From assembly GCF_018130215.1 (NCBI RefSeq), contig NZ_JAFCKQ010000023.1, forward strand, positions 1 to 64,000: 64,000 bases of DNA, read 5' to 3'. Shown here one piece after another: positions 52,259-61,963 of the stretch. The notes beneath the pieces were generated by a model. The model did not search any database and was not told the origin of the DNA. It worked only from the letters and a program-made list of their open reading frames with translations. Each line of letters begins with the position of its first letter. Position 1 is the stretch's first letter. The position numbers and the translations under genes are program-made. Source of the stretch: Bradyrhizobium jicamae (GTDB taxonomy: Bacteria; Pseudomonadota; Alphaproteobacteria; Rhizobiales; Xanthobacteraceae).

Positions 52259-53944
52259 TTACGCCGCGCGCACCTTCTGCAGGAACTCGTCGACTGCGTT
52301 GCGCAGCATGCCCGACTGGGTGTCGAGCTCGCGGGCGTTCGACAGCACGTCGCTCGCCGCGGTGCCGGTGGCGGCGGCGGCGGTGGTGACGCCGCCGATA
52401 TGGGCCGAGATCTCGCTCGAGCCGGCAGCGACCTGCTGGATGTTGCGCGCGATCTCGCGCGTCGCATCGCCCTGCTGGTCGATCGCGGTCGAGATCGACG
52501 AGGTGATCTCGCTCATCTGCGCGATCGTCTCGGTGATGCCGCCAATCGAGGTCACCGCCTCGCCGGTGGAGGCCTGCATCGCCGCGACCTGCGCCGAGAT
52601 CTCCTCGGTCGCCTTTGCGGTCTGGTTGGCCAGCGCCTTCACCTCGGATGCGACCACCGCGAAGCCGCGCCCGGATTCGCCGGCGCGCGCCGCCTCGATG
52701 GTGGCGTTGAGCGCGAGCAGGTTGGTCTGCGCGGCGATCGAATGGATCAGCTTGACCACCTCGCCGATCTTCTCGGCGCCGGTGGAGAGCGCCTGCACGG
52801 TCGCGTTGGTGCGTTCGGCATCGGCCACCGCCTTGCTGGCGACCTCGCTCGAGCGCGCCACCTGGCGGGCGATCTCGGCCACCGATGAGGAGAGCTCCTC
52901 GGCCGCGGCGGCAACCGTGCCGACATTGTTGGAGGCGCTGTCGGAGGCCGCGCCGACCGTCGCGGCGCGCGCGCTGGCGTCGCTTGCGGTCGCGGTCATC
53001 GACTGCGCGGTGGTCTGCATGCCGGCGGCGGCGGAGGCGACCGAGCGGACGATGCCGTTCACGCTGCGCTCGAAATCGCTTGCGATGTTCTCCATCGCGC
53101 TGCGGCGCTCGGTGGTGGCGCGGGCCTGGGTTGCGGACTCGGCCTGCTCGAGATCGCGGATCTTCACTGCGTTGTCCTGGAAGACCTGTACCGTGGCGGC
53201 CATCGCGCCGACCTCGTCGCCGCGGCCGACGCCCGGAATTGCGCCGTCGAGCTTGCCGTCGGCGATGTCGCGCATGCGGGCGCCGAGCAGATTGAGCGGG
53301 CGGGAGATGCTGCGGCCGATCAGCCAGGCGACCGAGCCGGAGATGATGCCGATGCCGAGGATGGCAAGGCCAAGCAGCCAGGCGATCGGCCGCATCTTTG
53401 CGTCGATGTCCTCGAGATAGGCGCCGGTGCCGAGATACATGTCGAAGCCGGGCACCGCGACGGCATAGCCGATCTTGCGGATCGGCGTCTCCTGGCCGGG
53501 CTTCACATATTCATAGAACAGCAGGATATCGCCATTGGCCTTGACGCCGTTCATCAACTCCCAGGACAGCTTGCGGCCGTTGGTCACGACCTCCATCCGG
53601 TTGGTGCCGACCTGCTTCGGATCGGGCGCCATCAGGGTGGTGCCGTCATAGGACGTGCCGAAAATATAACCCGAGCCGTTGTCGTAGGTCATCGCGTTGG
53701 CGCGCTTGCCGAGCTCGGCGAGCGCCGCCTCCTTGGTGATCTTTCCGGCGTCGACGTCCTTCTTCAGGCTCCCCGCGTAGTTCTTGACCATCTCGACCAT
53801 CGCCTTGACCTGGTCGACGCGCGCATTCGTCATCTCGCGCTGGATCAGATTGATCGCGAGGACGCCGGCGGCACACAGGCCAACGAGGGTCACCCCCACC
53901 AAGATGCCGAGCTTGGGGGTAATCTTCAGATTTGACAGCTTCAC
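52259..53944 (-). CDS. Methyl-accepting chemotaxis protein with a Cache sensor
   Basis: A 561-residue receptor. One membrane helix (about 12-35, ILVGVTLVGLCAAGVLAINL) is followed by a single-Cache-type periplasmic domain (about 40-190, with YDNGSGYIFGTSYDGTTL and GYAVAVPGFDMYLGTGAY), a second helix, HAMP, and the signalling helix bundle with VASEVKALANQTAKATEEI near its tip. Carboxylate-type ligands are common for this sensor class. GTG 53944 is used because GGAG lies upstream; a longer frame to 54019 is less likely. It is unaccompanied by che genes. Confidence 0.92.
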   Translation of the reverse strand: MKLSNLKITPKLGILVGVTLVGLCAAGVLAINLIQREMTNARVDQVKAMVEMVKNYAGSLKKDVDAGKITKEAALAELGKRANAMTYDNGSGYIFGTSYDGTTLMAPDPKQVGTNRMEVVTNGRKLSWELMNGVKANGDILLFYEYVKPGQETPIRKIGYAVAVPGFDMYLGTGAYLEDIDAKMRPIAWLLGLAILGIGIISGSVAWLIGRSISRPLNLLGARMRDIADGKLDGAIPGVGRGDEVGAMAATVQVFQDNAVKIRDLEQAESATQARATTERRSAMENIASDFERSVNGIVRSVASAAAGMQTTAQSMTATASDASARAATVGAASDSASNNVGTVAAAAEELSSSVAEIARQVARSSEVASKAVADAERTNATVQALSTGAEKIGEVVKLIHSIAAQTNLLALNATIEAARAGESGRGFAVVASEVKALANQTAKATEEISAQVAAMQASTGEAVTSIGGITETIAQMSEITSSISTAIDQQGDATREIARNIQQVAAGSSEISAHIGGVTTAAAATGTAASDVLSNARELDTQSGMLRNAVDEFLQKVRAA

Positions 53945-54218
53945 AGGGATCTCCGGACGAGGTGGGGACGCGGCGCGATAGGAGAATTTGATGACATTCA
54001 AGATTTTGATGACCCTCACGGTAACGTGAGACCTTTACCCGATGGTTACGCTGGTTCCCCGTAGAAGCCCGGAGGATCAAGCGATGCACCAACCAGCGAT
54101 TGTGGAGAGAGCAGCGCAGGTCGCGTAGAAGAATATGTGGCGGCGGGTTGAGCCCGGGCCGGAACAACAAGACTCGAACAGCAACAAACAAAAACAGAGC
54201 AAATATCGGGAGCAGCCA

Positions 54219-55262
54219 ATGGCGAAATTCAGAGTGGTCACACCGAAGGGCGCAAGCTTCACCGTCGCCGGCGGCGGCTACGACTATGAAAGGGAGGCGC
54301 TCGACCCTGTTGGCGCCGAGATCATCGAGGCGCCGGCCAACGAAGCCGAGTTCATCGCCGCCGCGAAGACGGCGGACGCGATCTACGCCAAGGGCATGCC
54401 GATCACGAAGACGATCATCGACGCGCTGGAGAACTGCAAGGTGATTACGCTCGGCAGCGTCGGGGTCGACTCGGTCGACGTCAAGGCTGCGACCGCCCGC
54501 GGCATCCCCGTCACCAACATTCCCGACACCTTCATCGAGGAGGTCGCCGACCACGCCATGATGCTGCTGCTCGCAGGCTTCCGTCGCCTGGTCGAGCAGG
54601 ACAAGATGGTGCGCAGCGGCCGCTGGGCCGAGGGCCGCCCGGCACTCCTGAAGATCCCACGCCTGATGGGACAGACGCTCGGCTTCATCTCGTTCGGCCG
54701 GGTCGCGCGCGCGGTGGCGAAGCGCGCCGCCCCGTTCGGCCTGCGCATGATGGCCTACGATCCGTTCATCCAGGAAACGCTGATGTACGACCACGGCGTG
54801 ATGCCGGCGACGCTGTCGGAGGTGCTGTCGCAATCGGATTTCGTCTCGATGCATGCCCCGGCGCGACCCGAAGTGCATCACATGCTGACCGAGAAGCATT
54901 TCCGTCAGATGAAAAAATCGGCTGTTTTCATCAACACCGGGCGCGGCGCCACTGTCGACGAGGAGGCGCTGATCAAGGCGCTGCAGGACGGCTGGATCGC
55001 GCATGCCGCGCTCGACGTGCTGGAAAAGGAACCACCATCGCACAACAACCCGATGCTCGGGATGGACAATGTTACCTTGACCGCGCATGTCGCGTCGGCC
55101 TCGGCACGTTTCGACGAAGCGCGCAAGCGCCGGGTGGGCTACGAATTGTCACTGGTGCTGCAAGGCATGTGGCCGGTAAGCTGCGTCAATCCTTCGGTGC
55201 TGCAATCCACCGCGCTGCGACGCTGGCAGCCGGTCAGCATGGATCGCGGTCCGAACAGCTAG
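54219..55262 (+). CDS. D-isomer-specific 2-hydroxyacid dehydrogenase
   Basis: A 347-residue NAD(P)-dependent dehydrogenase. The catalytic set appears in ITLGSVGVDSVD, INTGRGATVDEEAL (Arg) and TLTAHVASAS (His). The Rossmann glycine motif reads GFISFGRVA, with one glycine replaced by serine. Substrates of the family include glyoxylate, hydroxypyruvate and other 2-oxoacids. CGGGAG precedes ATG 54219. It runs ahead of a sugar-type ABC importer and may act on its product. Confidence 0.85.
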   Translation: MAKFRVVTPKGASFTVAGGGYDYEREALDPVGAEIIEAPANEAEFIAAAKTADAIYAKGMPITKTIIDALENCKVITLGSVGVDSVDVKAATARGIPVTNIPDTFIEEVADHAMMLLLAGFRRLVEQDKMVRSGRWAEGRPALLKIPRLMGQTLGFISFGRVARAVAKRAAPFGLRMMAYDPFIQETLMYDHGVMPATLSEVLSQSDFVSMHAPARPEVHHMLTEKHFRQMKKSAVFINTGRGATVDEEALIKALQDGWIAHAALDVLEKEPPSHNNPMLGMDNVTLTAHVASASARFDEARKRRVGYELSLVLQGMWPVSCVNPSVLQSTALRRWQPVSMDRGPNS

Positions 55263-55412
55263 GCGGCGCCTGCTTCACGAAGGGCTGGTACCGCATGCAA
55301 TGGGGGGCCACGAACTTTCCTTAGCGCCGGGACCAATGCGACGCTTCACCGGCGGCCAACGCCGGGAAGAACAAGAACAATAGAACAAAAAAGAACAGGG
55401 AGAGCGAACGAC

Positions 55413-56759
55413 ATGACAACCGAGATCACGCGCCGTGACGCCTTGGCGCTTGGGGTTTCCGCGGCGGCGCTCGCCGCGACCGGGGCCAGCGCGCAGGATG
55501 CATCGAGGGTGAAGGCCACAGACGTCGCGGCGCCGTCGCTGCCGATCGAAAAGGGCGCGAGCTTGCGCATGCTGCGCCCGGTGCGCTTCGTGCAGACCGA
55601 TGAAGACGTGTTCCGCGCCAATGCCAAGAAGTTCACCGACAAGACCGGCGTCGAGGTCAAGGTCGACTTCGTCGGCTGGGAGGACATCAACCAGCAGACG
55701 GCTGTGACTTCGAACTCCGGTGCCGGTCCGGATATCATCATCGGCTTCGGCGACGCGCCGCACATCTATGTCGACAAGCTGATCGACCTCACCGACGTTG
55801 CCGACTATCTCGGCAAGCGCTATGGCGGCTGGCTGGCGCTGGCGCAGACCTACGGCAAGCGCGCCAAGTCCAATACCTGGATCGGCCTGCCGTTCGGCGC
55901 GTCCGGCGGACCACTGGTCTACCGCAAGTCGCTGGTCAATGCGGCCGGCTTCGACCGGGTGCCGGATGACCATGCCGGCATCCTCGAACTGTGCAAGAAA
56001 CTGAAGGCAGCCGGCAAGCCCGCAGGCTTCGCGCTCGGCAACGCGGTCGGCGACGGCAACGGCTTCGCCAGCTGGCTGCTGTGGTCGCACAATGCCGCCT
56101 TGCTCGATGAGGAAGGCAACATCACCATCAACAGCAAGGAGACGATCGCGGCGCTGAAATACCTGAAGGAGCTGTATCCGACCTTCATCGCCGGCACGCC
56201 GTCCTGGAACGACGTCTCCAACAACCGCGCCTACTCGTCGCAGGAGATCGGCCTGACCGCCAATGGCGTCTCGCTGTACTTCTCGCTGAAGAACGATCCC
56301 GCCACCAAGGCGATCGCCGACGACACCGAGCACCAGTTCCTGCCCAAGGGCCTGGCTTCGACCTATCCGATGTCGGGCCTGACCCTGAACGCGATGGTCT
56401 TCAAGCACAGCCCCTACCCCAACGCCGCAAAGGCGTTCCTGCAGTTCATGCTGGAGAAGGAACAGTATGAGCCGTGGCTCAATGCCAACTCGGGGTACTG
56501 GGCGCAGCCGCTCGCGGCCTATGCCGACGCTGCGGTCTGGTCGGGCGACTCCAAGGTCGCGATCTTCAAGGACACCATGAAGAGCCCCTACTACAACGGC
56601 TACAAGGGACCGATCTCGACCGCGACCGGCGCCGTCAACGCCGACTACGTGCTGGTGCAGATGTGCGCCTCGGTCGCCACCGACGCCGCGACGCCGGAGG
56701 CGGCCGCGGCCGAAGCGGAGCAGCGGGCGAAGCGGTACTTCCGGCGGCAACGCGGGTAA
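55413..56759 (+). CDS. Sugar-type ABC transporter solute-binding protein
   Basis: A 448-residue periplasmic binding protein of the extracellular solute-binding family 1. The leader is twin-arginine-like (MTTEITRRDALALGVSAAALAATGASAQ). Recognisable parts are VEVKVDFVGWEDINQQTAVTSNSGAGPDIIIG (in part) and NAMVFKHSPYPNAAKAFLQFML. It probably binds a sugar, polyol or similar compound. Two permease genes follow; no ATPase gene is present in the cluster. Confidence 0.9.
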   Translation: MTTEITRRDALALGVSAAALAATGASAQDASRVKATDVAAPSLPIEKGASLRMLRPVRFVQTDEDVFRANAKKFTDKTGVEVKVDFVGWEDINQQTAVTSNSGAGPDIIIGFGDAPHIYVDKLIDLTDVADYLGKRYGGWLALAQTYGKRAKSNTWIGLPFGASGGPLVYRKSLVNAAGFDRVPDDHAGILELCKKLKAAGKPAGFALGNAVGDGNGFASWLLWSHNAALLDEEGNITINSKETIAALKYLKELYPTFIAGTPSWNDVSNNRAYSSQEIGLTANGVSLYFSLKNDPATKAIADDTEHQFLPKGLASTYPMSGLTLNAMVFKHSPYPNAAKAFLQFMLEKEQYEPWLNANSGYWAQPLAAYADAAVWSGDSKVAIFKDTMKSPYYNGYKGPISTATGAVNADYVLVQMCASVATDAATPEAAAAEAEQRAKRYFRRQRG

Positions 56760-56783
56760 CGGCGGTCGGAACATTGAGACGCA

Positions 56784-56859
56784 GTCATTCCGGGGCGTCC
56801 GAAGGACGAACCCGGAATCTCGAGATTCCGGGTTCGATGCTGCATCGCCCCGGAACGAC
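56784..56859. repeat. REP-like repeat with a perfect 28-bp palindrome
   Basis: Outer arms 56784-56797 and 56846-56859 pair at 13 of 14 positions. They enclose a perfect 28-bp palindrome at 56808-56835. It lies between the binding-protein gene and the first permease and could tune expression of the downstream genes. Confidence 0.8.
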
Positions 56860-56888
56860 ATTGGAAGTCAGACCGGGGCAAGGATCCG

Positions 56889-57845
56889 ATGTCCGTAACG
56901 ACCCTCCCATCACGCACCCTGGCGCTCCGGCAGCAGGGCTGGATCGCGCGCGTGTTCGACTACAAGCCGTTCCTGATCGTGATGTGCCTGACACCCGCGA
57001 TCGGCCTGCTGCTGGTGTTCCTCACCTATCCGCTCGGACTCGGCATCTGGCTCGCCTTCACCGACACCACGATCGGCCAGCGCGGCATCTATATCGGCCT
57101 TGAGAATTTCCAGTACCTGCTCAAGGACCAGCTGTGGTGGAACGCGGTGTTCTACTCGATCTTCTACACCGCGGTCGCAACCTTCGGTAAATTCGCGCTC
57201 GGCTTCTGGCTGGCGCTGCTGCTCAACAACCATTTCCCGTTCAAGAGCCTGGTCCGCGCCATCGTGCTGCTACCGTGGATCGTGCCGACCGTGCTGTCGG
57301 CGCTGGCATTCTGGTGGATCTACGATCCGCAGTTCTCGATCATCTCCTATCTGCTGGTCGATGTGCTGCATTTGCGCTCGACCAATGTCGATTTCCTCGG
57401 CTCGCCCTGGCCTGCGCGGTTCTCGCTGATCGCGGCCAACATCTGGCGCGGCATCCCGTTCGTCGCGATCTCGCTGCTCGCGGGCCTGCAGACCATCTCG
57501 CCCTCGCTCTATGAGGCCGCGATGCTCGACGGCGCCACCGCCTGGCAACGCTTCCGCTACATCACGTTCCCGATGATGATGCCGATCCTGGCGATCGTAA
57601 TGACCTTCTCGATCATCTTCACCTTCACCGACTTCCAGCTGGTCTATGCCATCACCCGCGGCGGCCCGGTCAACTCGACCCATTTGCTCGCGACACTGGC
57701 GTTCCAGCGTGGCATCGCCGGCGGCGAGCTCGGCGAGGGTGCTGCGATCGCGGTGTCGATGATCCCCTTCCTGGTGTTCGCGACGCTGTTCTCCTATTTC
57801 GGCCTCGCGCGCCGCAAATGGCAGCAGGGAGAAGCCAATGACTGA
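56889..57845 (+). CDS. Sugar-type ABC permease, first subunit
   Basis: A 318-residue MalF/UgpA-class permease with six membrane spans and the EAA loop LYEAAMLDGATAWQRFRYITFPMMMP. It ends within the next gene, with 8 bp overlap, so the two subunits are coupled. Confidence 0.93.
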   Translation: MSVTTLPSRTLALRQQGWIARVFDYKPFLIVMCLTPAIGLLLVFLTYPLGLGIWLAFTDTTIGQRGIYIGLENFQYLLKDQLWWNAVFYSIFYTAVATFGKFALGFWLALLLNNHFPFKSLVRAIVLLPWIVPTVLSALAFWWIYDPQFSIISYLLVDVLHLRSTNVDFLGSPWPARFSLIAANIWRGIPFVAISLLAGLQTISPSLYEAAMLDGATAWQRFRYITFPMMMPILAIVMTFSIIFTFTDFQLVYAITRGGPVNSTHLLATLAFQRGIAGGELGEGAAIAVSMIPFLVFATLFSYFGLARRKWQQGEAND

Positions 57846-58734
57846 CGTAGCCGCGCAGTCCGGCAATGCCCGCAGCGCCACGCCCGACCCGATGGCGTGG
57901 GATTCCCGCGCCCGGCGCGTGGTGATGATCTATCTGCCGCTGGCCTGCTTCATCGTGATCCTGCTGTTCCCGTTCTACTGGATGACGATCACCTCGTTCA
58001 AACCGAACGCGGAGCTCCTGAATTACAAGGAGCACAATCCGTTCTGGATCACCTCGCCGACACTCGCGCATGTCAAGCACCTGCTGTTCGACACCGATTA
58101 TCCGCGCTGGCTGAAGACGACGATGCTGGTCGCGATCGGCTCGACCGTCCTGTCGCTGTTCGCCTCGACCCTCGCGGCCTACGCCATCGAGCGGCTGCGC
58201 TTCCGCGGCAGCCCCTATGTCGGCCTCGGCATCTACCTCGCCTACCTGGTGCCGCCGTCGATCCTGTTCATTCCACTGGCGACCGTGATCGTGCAGTTCG
58301 GGCTGTTCGACTCGCCGCTGGCGCTGGTTCTGGTCTACCCGACCTTCCTGGTGCCGTTCTGTACCTGGCTCCTGATCGGCTATTTCAAATCGATTCCCTA
58401 CGAGCTCGAGGAATGCGCGCTGGTCGACGGCGCGACCAGGCTGCAGATCCTGTGGCGGATCACGCTGCCGCTCGCGGTGCCCGGGCTGATCTCGGCCGGT
58501 ATCTTCTCGTTCACGCTGTCCTGGAACGAATTCATCTATGCGCTCGCCTTCATCCAGAGCGGCGCCAACAAGACCGTACCGGTCGCGATCCTGACCGAGC
58601 TCATCACCGGCGACGTCTACCAGTGGGGCGCGCTGATGGCCGGCTCCCTGCTCGGCTCGCTGCCGGTCGCACTGTTCTATTCGCTGTTCGTCGACTACTA
58701 CGTGTCGTCGCTGACCGGCGCGGTGAAGGAGTAA
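57838..58734 (+). CDS. Sugar-type ABC permease, second subunit
   Basis: A 298-residue MalG/UgpE-class permease, six spans, with the EAA loop LEECALVDGATRLQILWRITLPLAVPG. It pairs with the preceding permease. The next gene is on the other strand, so an ATPase for this importer must be encoded elsewhere. Confidence 0.93.
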   Translation: MTDVAAQSGNARSATPDPMAWDSRARRVVMIYLPLACFIVILLFPFYWMTITSFKPNAELLNYKEHNPFWITSPTLAHVKHLLFDTDYPRWLKTTMLVAIGSTVLSLFASTLAAYAIERLRFRGSPYVGLGIYLAYLVPPSILFIPLATVIVQFGLFDSPLALVLVYPTFLVPFCTWLLIGYFKSIPYELEECALVDGATRLQILWRITLPLAVPGLISAGIFSFTLSWNEFIYALAFIQSGANKTVPVAILTELITGDVYQWGALMAGSLLGSLPVALFYSLFVDYYVSSLTGAVKE

Positions 58735-58754
58735 CGAAACTCGTCATCCCTCCG

Positions 58755-59090
58755 TCACGCCGCGGTCGTCTTCCCCCGCTCGGTGATCAGCACCTCGAAA
58801 CCCTCGAATTTGGGATGACCGAGATAGAGGCTGCCTCCGGTTTCGTTGCCGGCACGGGAATGCGCGCGGCGGAATGATTCCGACCTGGTCCATGCTTCGA
58901 ATGCCGGCCTGTCGGCCCACACCGTATGCGTCGCATAGAGCGTGTGGTCCTCTGCCTCTGGCCCCTTCACCAGATGAAATTCGATGAAGCCCGGCGTGTC
59001 GCCGAGATAGGATTCCCTTGTGTTCCAGACCGTCTCGAACGCCTGCTCCGAGCCCTTCTTCACCTGAAACCTGTTCATTGCGATGAACAT
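58755..59090 (-). CDS. IsdG-type haem-degrading monooxygenase
   Basis: A 111-residue protein of the IsdG/ABM fold. The IsdG catalytic triad aligns exactly: Asn6, Trp67 (FEAWTRSESF) and His77 (RRAHSRAG), matching the N7/W67/H77 set known in Staphylococcus IsdG. It should release iron from haem in the cytosol. Bradyrhizobium uses such enzymes (HmuQ, HmuD), but none of the haem-uptake genes is near it. ATG 59090 is chosen; an earlier start at 59153 gives a non-conserved leader. Confidence 0.82.
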   Translation of the reverse strand: MFIAMNRFQVKKGSEQAFETVWNTRESYLGDTPGFIEFHLVKGPEAEDHTLYATHTVWADRPAFEAWTRSESFRRAHSRAGNETGGSLYLGHPKFEGFEVLITERGKTTAA

Positions 59091-59182
59091 GAAAGCATTC
59101 TCCTCTTCTCGGCGGATATTCCGGATGCCACCGGTCGGCCTCGTTGATAGCACGACCTGTCCAGCGGCGTTTCAGGCAGCCA

Positions 59183-60019
59183 TCACCCCTTCTTCGTCCG
59201 GTAATCCCCGAACGTCGTGTCGCGCTGGTCGAGCTGGGCCTTCACGCTGCCGCCGTCACGGCGAAAGCCCGCCATGTAGGCCTTGCTCGCCTCCGTCGTG
59301 AAGGCCAGCGCCTGGATCTCGGTGCCGGCGCGCATCGCAGCCCGCGCACCCATGATCTCCATCGCGCGATGCACGCTGCGCTTGTTGAGCTGCTGCAACT
59401 CGACCGGCACCTTGGCAGCGCGCTCCGCGAAGTCGAGTGTGTTTGCCTCCAGCTCGGCCAATGGAAACGATCGGGTCGCATATCCCCATTCGGCGGCTTC
59501 GCGGCCGGACATCGCATCCCCCGTCAGCATCAGCTCCATGGCGCGGCGCATGCCGACCAGCCAGGGGTGATACTGCATGTCGGGCGGGCTCATCAGCCGC
59601 ACCGGCGGATAGCCGATCTGGGCATCGTCGGCGACATAGACGACGTCGCAGGCGGTTGCGAGCTCGGTGCCGCCGGCGAGACAATAGCCGTGCACCTGCG
59701 CGATCACGGGCTTTGCGAGATCCCAGATCGAGAACCAGCCTTCGACCACGTGACGCGACCATTGGCCGGGGCCGGAGGCCGAATGATAGGGCTGGTCGAC
59801 GCGATTGTCGGCGGATAGATCATAGCCCGCCGAAAAGCAGGGTCCCGCACCACGCACGATCGAGATCGAGACATCCGGATCGCGGTCAGCCTGCTCGAGC
59901 ACCTCGAAGATCTCGCCGCGAAGCCGGTTGTTGAGCGCGTTGCGCTTCTCCGGCCGGTTCAGCGTGATACGCCGGACGCGCGGGCGAGGATCGTCGACGA
60001 TGATGTGCTGATAGGTCAT
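59183..60019 (-). CDS. Enoyl-CoA hydratase/isomerase family protein
   Basis: A 278-residue crotonase-fold enzyme. ITLNRPEKRNALNNRLRGEI, GAGPCFSAGYDLS and AQVHGYCLAGGTELATACD carry the oxyanion hole; IGYPPVRLMSPPDM replaces part of the usual loop. It acts on CoA esters, probably in fatty or aromatic acid breakdown. It stands alone with the haem monooxygenase. Confidence 0.9.
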   Translation of the reverse strand: MTYQHIIVDDPRPRVRRITLNRPEKRNALNNRLRGEIFEVLEQADRDPDVSISIVRGAGPCFSAGYDLSADNRVDQPYHSASGPGQWSRHVVEGWFSIWDLAKPVIAQVHGYCLAGGTELATACDVVYVADDAQIGYPPVRLMSPPDMQYHPWLVGMRRAMELMLTGDAMSGREAAEWGYATRSFPLAELEANTLDFAERAAKVPVELQQLNKRSVHRAMEIMGARAAMRAGTEIQALAFTTEASKAYMAGFRRDGGSVKAQLDQRDTTFGDYRTKKG

Positions 60020-60102
60020 GGTTCCTCCCGATCTCCGGCTCTGTTGTCCTTGGCAAATTGTTGCCCGAGATCGGGAGGGTTGTCATCGGCCGTGAACGCA
60101 GA

Positions 60103-61785
60103 TCACCCCGCCGGCACCATCACCACGCCCTTGTCCTTGGGCCAGCGCACCCGCCAGGCGAAGTCGATGTTGCGCGCCTCGCCGGGCTTGGCCTCGAACG
60201 CCCATTCCAGCACGCCGCGTCTGTCGCGCAGATTGGTGGTGGTCGGCGGCGTCGTCTGCGGCAGCATCTCGACAACGATGTCCTGGTTCTCGCTGACCGG
60301 AAGCTGATCCTGGATCGCGACCTTGACCGGGAAGTCGTGACCGTTGCGCACCGTGGTCTTGAAAGCGCGCTCGTCGGTCTTCGACGTCGTCACGATCAGC
60401 CCGGCCGAGCCCTCGTTGCGCTTGACCACTGTGCGTTCGATCTTGATCTTGTCGTCGGCGCCGAAGCCGAGCCGCACGATCTCGTCCTTTGCCGCAGCGG
60501 CCATCCGGCCGCGACCGACGAAGATACCGTCGCGATAGATCGCCACGCGCCCCGGCAGCAGTGGTGCGTCCTCGGCCTGCACGAAACTTGCTTCGAGGAA
60601 CGCGGTCGGATCGATCACCGGGACCGCGCGCACCATGAGATCAGGGACGATTGTCGCGGTCGAGATCCGCAGGCTCTTGGCGCCTTCATTGGCGGCGACG
60701 CTGACACGGCCAGGAATTCTGAAGGTCGCCTGGAAGGCGCCCACCTCCGCCGTCGCCTCGCGTTCCTCGGCGACCTTGCCATTGTCGGCGAGCTTGCCGC
60801 CAAAGGCCATGTCCGCCTGGGCTGGCTCGGAGGCCGGCGCCGGCGCGAGCGCGGAACGCAGCCGCATGCTGTCGGTCGCCTTGCTGGCCTGCGCCAGCGG
60901 CTGCGGATATTGCACGATCAGCGAATTGAGATCGGGCGCGTTGCCGCCGCGCCCGACCCGCACGGTGGAGACGCCGAGAGTCACGTTCGACCAGTCCTCC
61001 CCCGTGGACTGGGTGATCTCGGCGCGCCGCACCAGTTCGATCGCGGGCTTGCGATCCCTGGCACCACTATCGAGGCGCGCGTCATAGAGCGGCGCCCAGC
61101 GCGCCCCCGGCACCGAATAGGTGACGCGCAGCGTCGCCCTGGTCGCGGCCTGGGAGTTTACCTCGATCCGGACCTCGAGCTTGCTCGGCGGCTTCGCGGC
61201 ACGGTCCGTTTCGAGGCGCGCGACCTCGCGATCGATGTCGCGGATCTTGCGCCCGGCATCACGGATCGCGCTCTCGGCGGTTGCGACTTCATCTGCGACC
61301 GCCGAGAACGCCGTGCGCCACTCGCTGATCGGGCGCGCCTCGCCCTTCTCGCCCAGGCCAGCCGGCGCATCCTGGGCAAAGCGCTCGGCGAATTTGCGCC
61401 GCGCCTCGGCTGCGCGAATAGTGCCCTGCAAATCGGCGCGCTGGTCCTTCAGTGCCTCGATGCGCTTGTCGATCTCGGGCAGGTTGACTGGCACGGCCAG
61501 CGGTTGCCGCGCGTCGATCGCGCCGATCGTGACTTTCGCACCTCCTTCGCCCTCGACCCGCAGCGAGGATGGATCGAGCGACAACGGGAAATCCCTCGCG
61601 ACCAGCGTGTTGTCGCCGGCGGGCAGGTCCAGCGCGACGACGCGGGTGACGCTCGCGCCATCGGGATAGACGGTCACGGCATCGATGCTCGACGCCGCAT
61701 CGAGATCGGCCGCGTGCAGTGGGGCCGCCAGCGCACTCACCAGCACGAGGCTGGTCGTAACCAGGCAGTTCGCAATCAATCGCAT
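60103..61785 (-). CDS. DUF4139-domain (mucoidy-inhibitor MuiA-like) exported protein
   Basis: A 560-residue protein with a signal peptide (MRLIANCLVTTSLVLVSALAAPLHA). An N-terminal DUF4140-like part (about 35-130, SIDAVTVYPDGASVTRVVALDLPAGDNTL, in part) is followed by a coiled coil (about 120-210) and DUF4139 (about 230-555, with VTYSVPGARWAPLYDARLD and DFAWRVRWPKDKG). This is the architecture of MuiA-like proteins, of unsettled function at the cell surface. GGAGGGATATC precedes ATG 61785. Confidence 0.86.
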   Translation of the reverse strand: MRLIANCLVTTSLVLVSALAAPLHAADLDAASSIDAVTVYPDGASVTRVVALDLPAGDNTLVARDFPLSLDPSSLRVEGEGGAKVTIGAIDARQPLAVPVNLPEIDKRIEALKDQRADLQGTIRAAEARRKFAERFAQDAPAGLGEKGEARPISEWRTAFSAVADEVATAESAIRDAGRKIRDIDREVARLETDRAAKPPSKLEVRIEVNSQAATRATLRVTYSVPGARWAPLYDARLDSGARDRKPAIELVRRAEITQSTGEDWSNVTLGVSTVRVGRGGNAPDLNSLIVQYPQPLAQASKATDSMRLRSALAPAPASEPAQADMAFGGKLADNGKVAEEREATAEVGAFQATFRIPGRVSVAANEGAKSLRISTATIVPDLMVRAVPVIDPTAFLEASFVQAEDAPLLPGRVAIYRDGIFVGRGRMAAAAKDEIVRLGFGADDKIKIERTVVKRNEGSAGLIVTTSKTDERAFKTTVRNGHDFPVKVAIQDQLPVSENQDIVVEMLPQTTPPTTTNLRDRRGVLEWAFEAKPGEARNIDFAWRVRWPKDKGVVMVPAG

Positions 61786-61963
61786 GATATCCCTCCGGAA
61801 AGCGCGGCATCGCGCGCGAGACATGGCGGTGTGCCTGCCCCGTAGGCGCACCACTTCTCGCGTGAGACGCGGCGACGAAGGAACTGGTTCGATTGAGGTT
61901 TCCGTGCGGCGCGGTGGTGGCGCCGCTACGGCTGCATCGCGGCGTGGCGATGTCCTTTGCGGA

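Noticed and set aside
60058..61845. A 595-codon plus-strand frame opposite the DUF4139 gene
   Set aside because: Arg/His/Asp-rich shadow frame with no domain; the minus-strand protein has a signal peptide and a known architecture.
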